Part shown: positions 63,955 through 64,000 of the stretch, in pieces | Numbering within the stretch: position 1 is the first letter of the stretch | Layout of the letters: each line of letters opens with the position of its first letter | From: Streptomyces violaceoruber | Lineage (GTDB): Bacteria > Actinomycetota > Actinomycetes > Streptomycetales > Streptomycetaceae | Length of the DNA stretch: 64,000 nucleotides | Assembly: GCA_000720805.1 (NCBI GenBank) | Contig: JODI01000018.1 | Location: 61,234-125,233, forward strand | Reading direction: 5' to 3' | Program-made: the position numbers and the translations under genes | The notes under the pieces: model-generated | What the model was told of the DNA's origin: nothing | The model's input: only the letters and a program-made list of their open reading frames with translations | Database searches by the model: none

Positions 63955-64000
63955 CTGTCTCTTATACACATCTGACGCTGCCGACGAATAGAGAGGTGGA
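63955..64000 (+). other. Illumina Nextera adapter contamination
   Basis: CTGTCTCTTATACACATCT (63955-63973) is the Tn5 mosaic end, followed by GACGCTGCCGACGA (63974-63987), ATAGAGAG (63988-63995; the reverse complement of i5 index CTCTCTAT) and GTGGA, which nearly matches the adapter's GTGTA. This is library sequence, not genome. Confidence 0.97.

Noticed and set aside
63649..63971. Minus-strand frames starting MYKRQ and MCIRDR
   Set aside because: Their starts lie within the Nextera adapter; they are artefacts.

Overview
The window is high-GC DNA from a Streptomyces chromosome, or a very close actinomycete. The evidence is strong third-position GC bias, GTG starts, many lipoproteins and secreted proteins, and hallmark genes: geosmin synthase, an AfsA/ScbA-type gamma-butyrolactone synthase with two ScbR/ArpA-type receptors, a Streptomyces subtilisin inhibitor, an OleD-type macrolide glycosyltransferase, a SAV2148-family HEPN protein and the DUF6230/DUF6114 pair. 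Most of it reads as ordinary chromosome with small eroded islands rather than a prophage or large biosynthetic cluster. The last 46 bases are not genomic: they match an Illumina Nextera adapter plus an i5 index, so the window ends at a contig end and the last gene has an artificial C-terminus.

Layout. 1-3159: a vWA / PP2C phosphatase / kinase-zinc-ribbon operon (TerY-P triad type) behind a 39-aa membrane peptide. 3160-6708: a scarred zone with a frameshifted S1-domain gene, a GNAT acetyltransferase, an IS5-family transposase tail, two lipoproteins and a secreted protein. 7070-8907: a membrane protein and a 107-aa protein that share one 23-residue Gly/Asn motif, at the C-terminus of one and the N-terminus of the other. 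This resembles a bacterial amyloid-signalling pair and is my main candidate for an undescribed system. 9017-13840: NTF2-like and DUF1697 proteins, an MmpL transporter and the macrolide glycosyltransferase. 13920-17788: an AfsQ1/AfsQ2-like two-component operon with a GerMN lipoprotein, divergent from a DUF3152 metalloprotease; a GTTAC-N6-GTTAC site lies between them. 17856-20904: a sugar ABC importer without its ATPase. 21133-26648: phosphotransferase, LysR/EamA divergent pair, YbaK deacylase, DnaQ-type exonuclease and SAV2148 HEPN protein.

26763-29006: a copper amine oxidase apparently split into two secreted proteins. 29202-38314: glgX, treY and treZ, which turn glycogen or maltodextrin into trehalose. 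A carboxypeptidase/subtilisin-inhibitor pair and a DUF1707-FHA gene lie between treY and treZ. 38429-43290: TetR and its divergent oxidoreductase with a clear triple operator, then an APH-like protein, an M24 peptidase and a PDZ protein. 43562-47299: geosmin synthase, an ABC-ATPase remnant and an ARMT1-family phosphatase. 47536-50849: the butyrolactone locus; its synthase gene and adjacent receptor gene each carry one TTA (bldA-dependent) codon. 50874-55274: a degenerate repeat array, an LPMO, secreted proteins, DUF6230/DUF6114 and TatA. 55369-59925: an LCP cell-wall ligase, then an ArsR regulator and P-type ATPase. 59926-60845: a methyltransferase pseudogene behind a G-rich tract and a 31-bp tandem repeat. 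60846-63954: a sugar-binding lipoprotein and a nitrate/nitrite-sensing-domain kinase cut by the adapter.

All identifications come from reading motifs and remembered family features; no database search was run. Start codons were chosen from ribosome-binding sites, overlaps and family N-termini.
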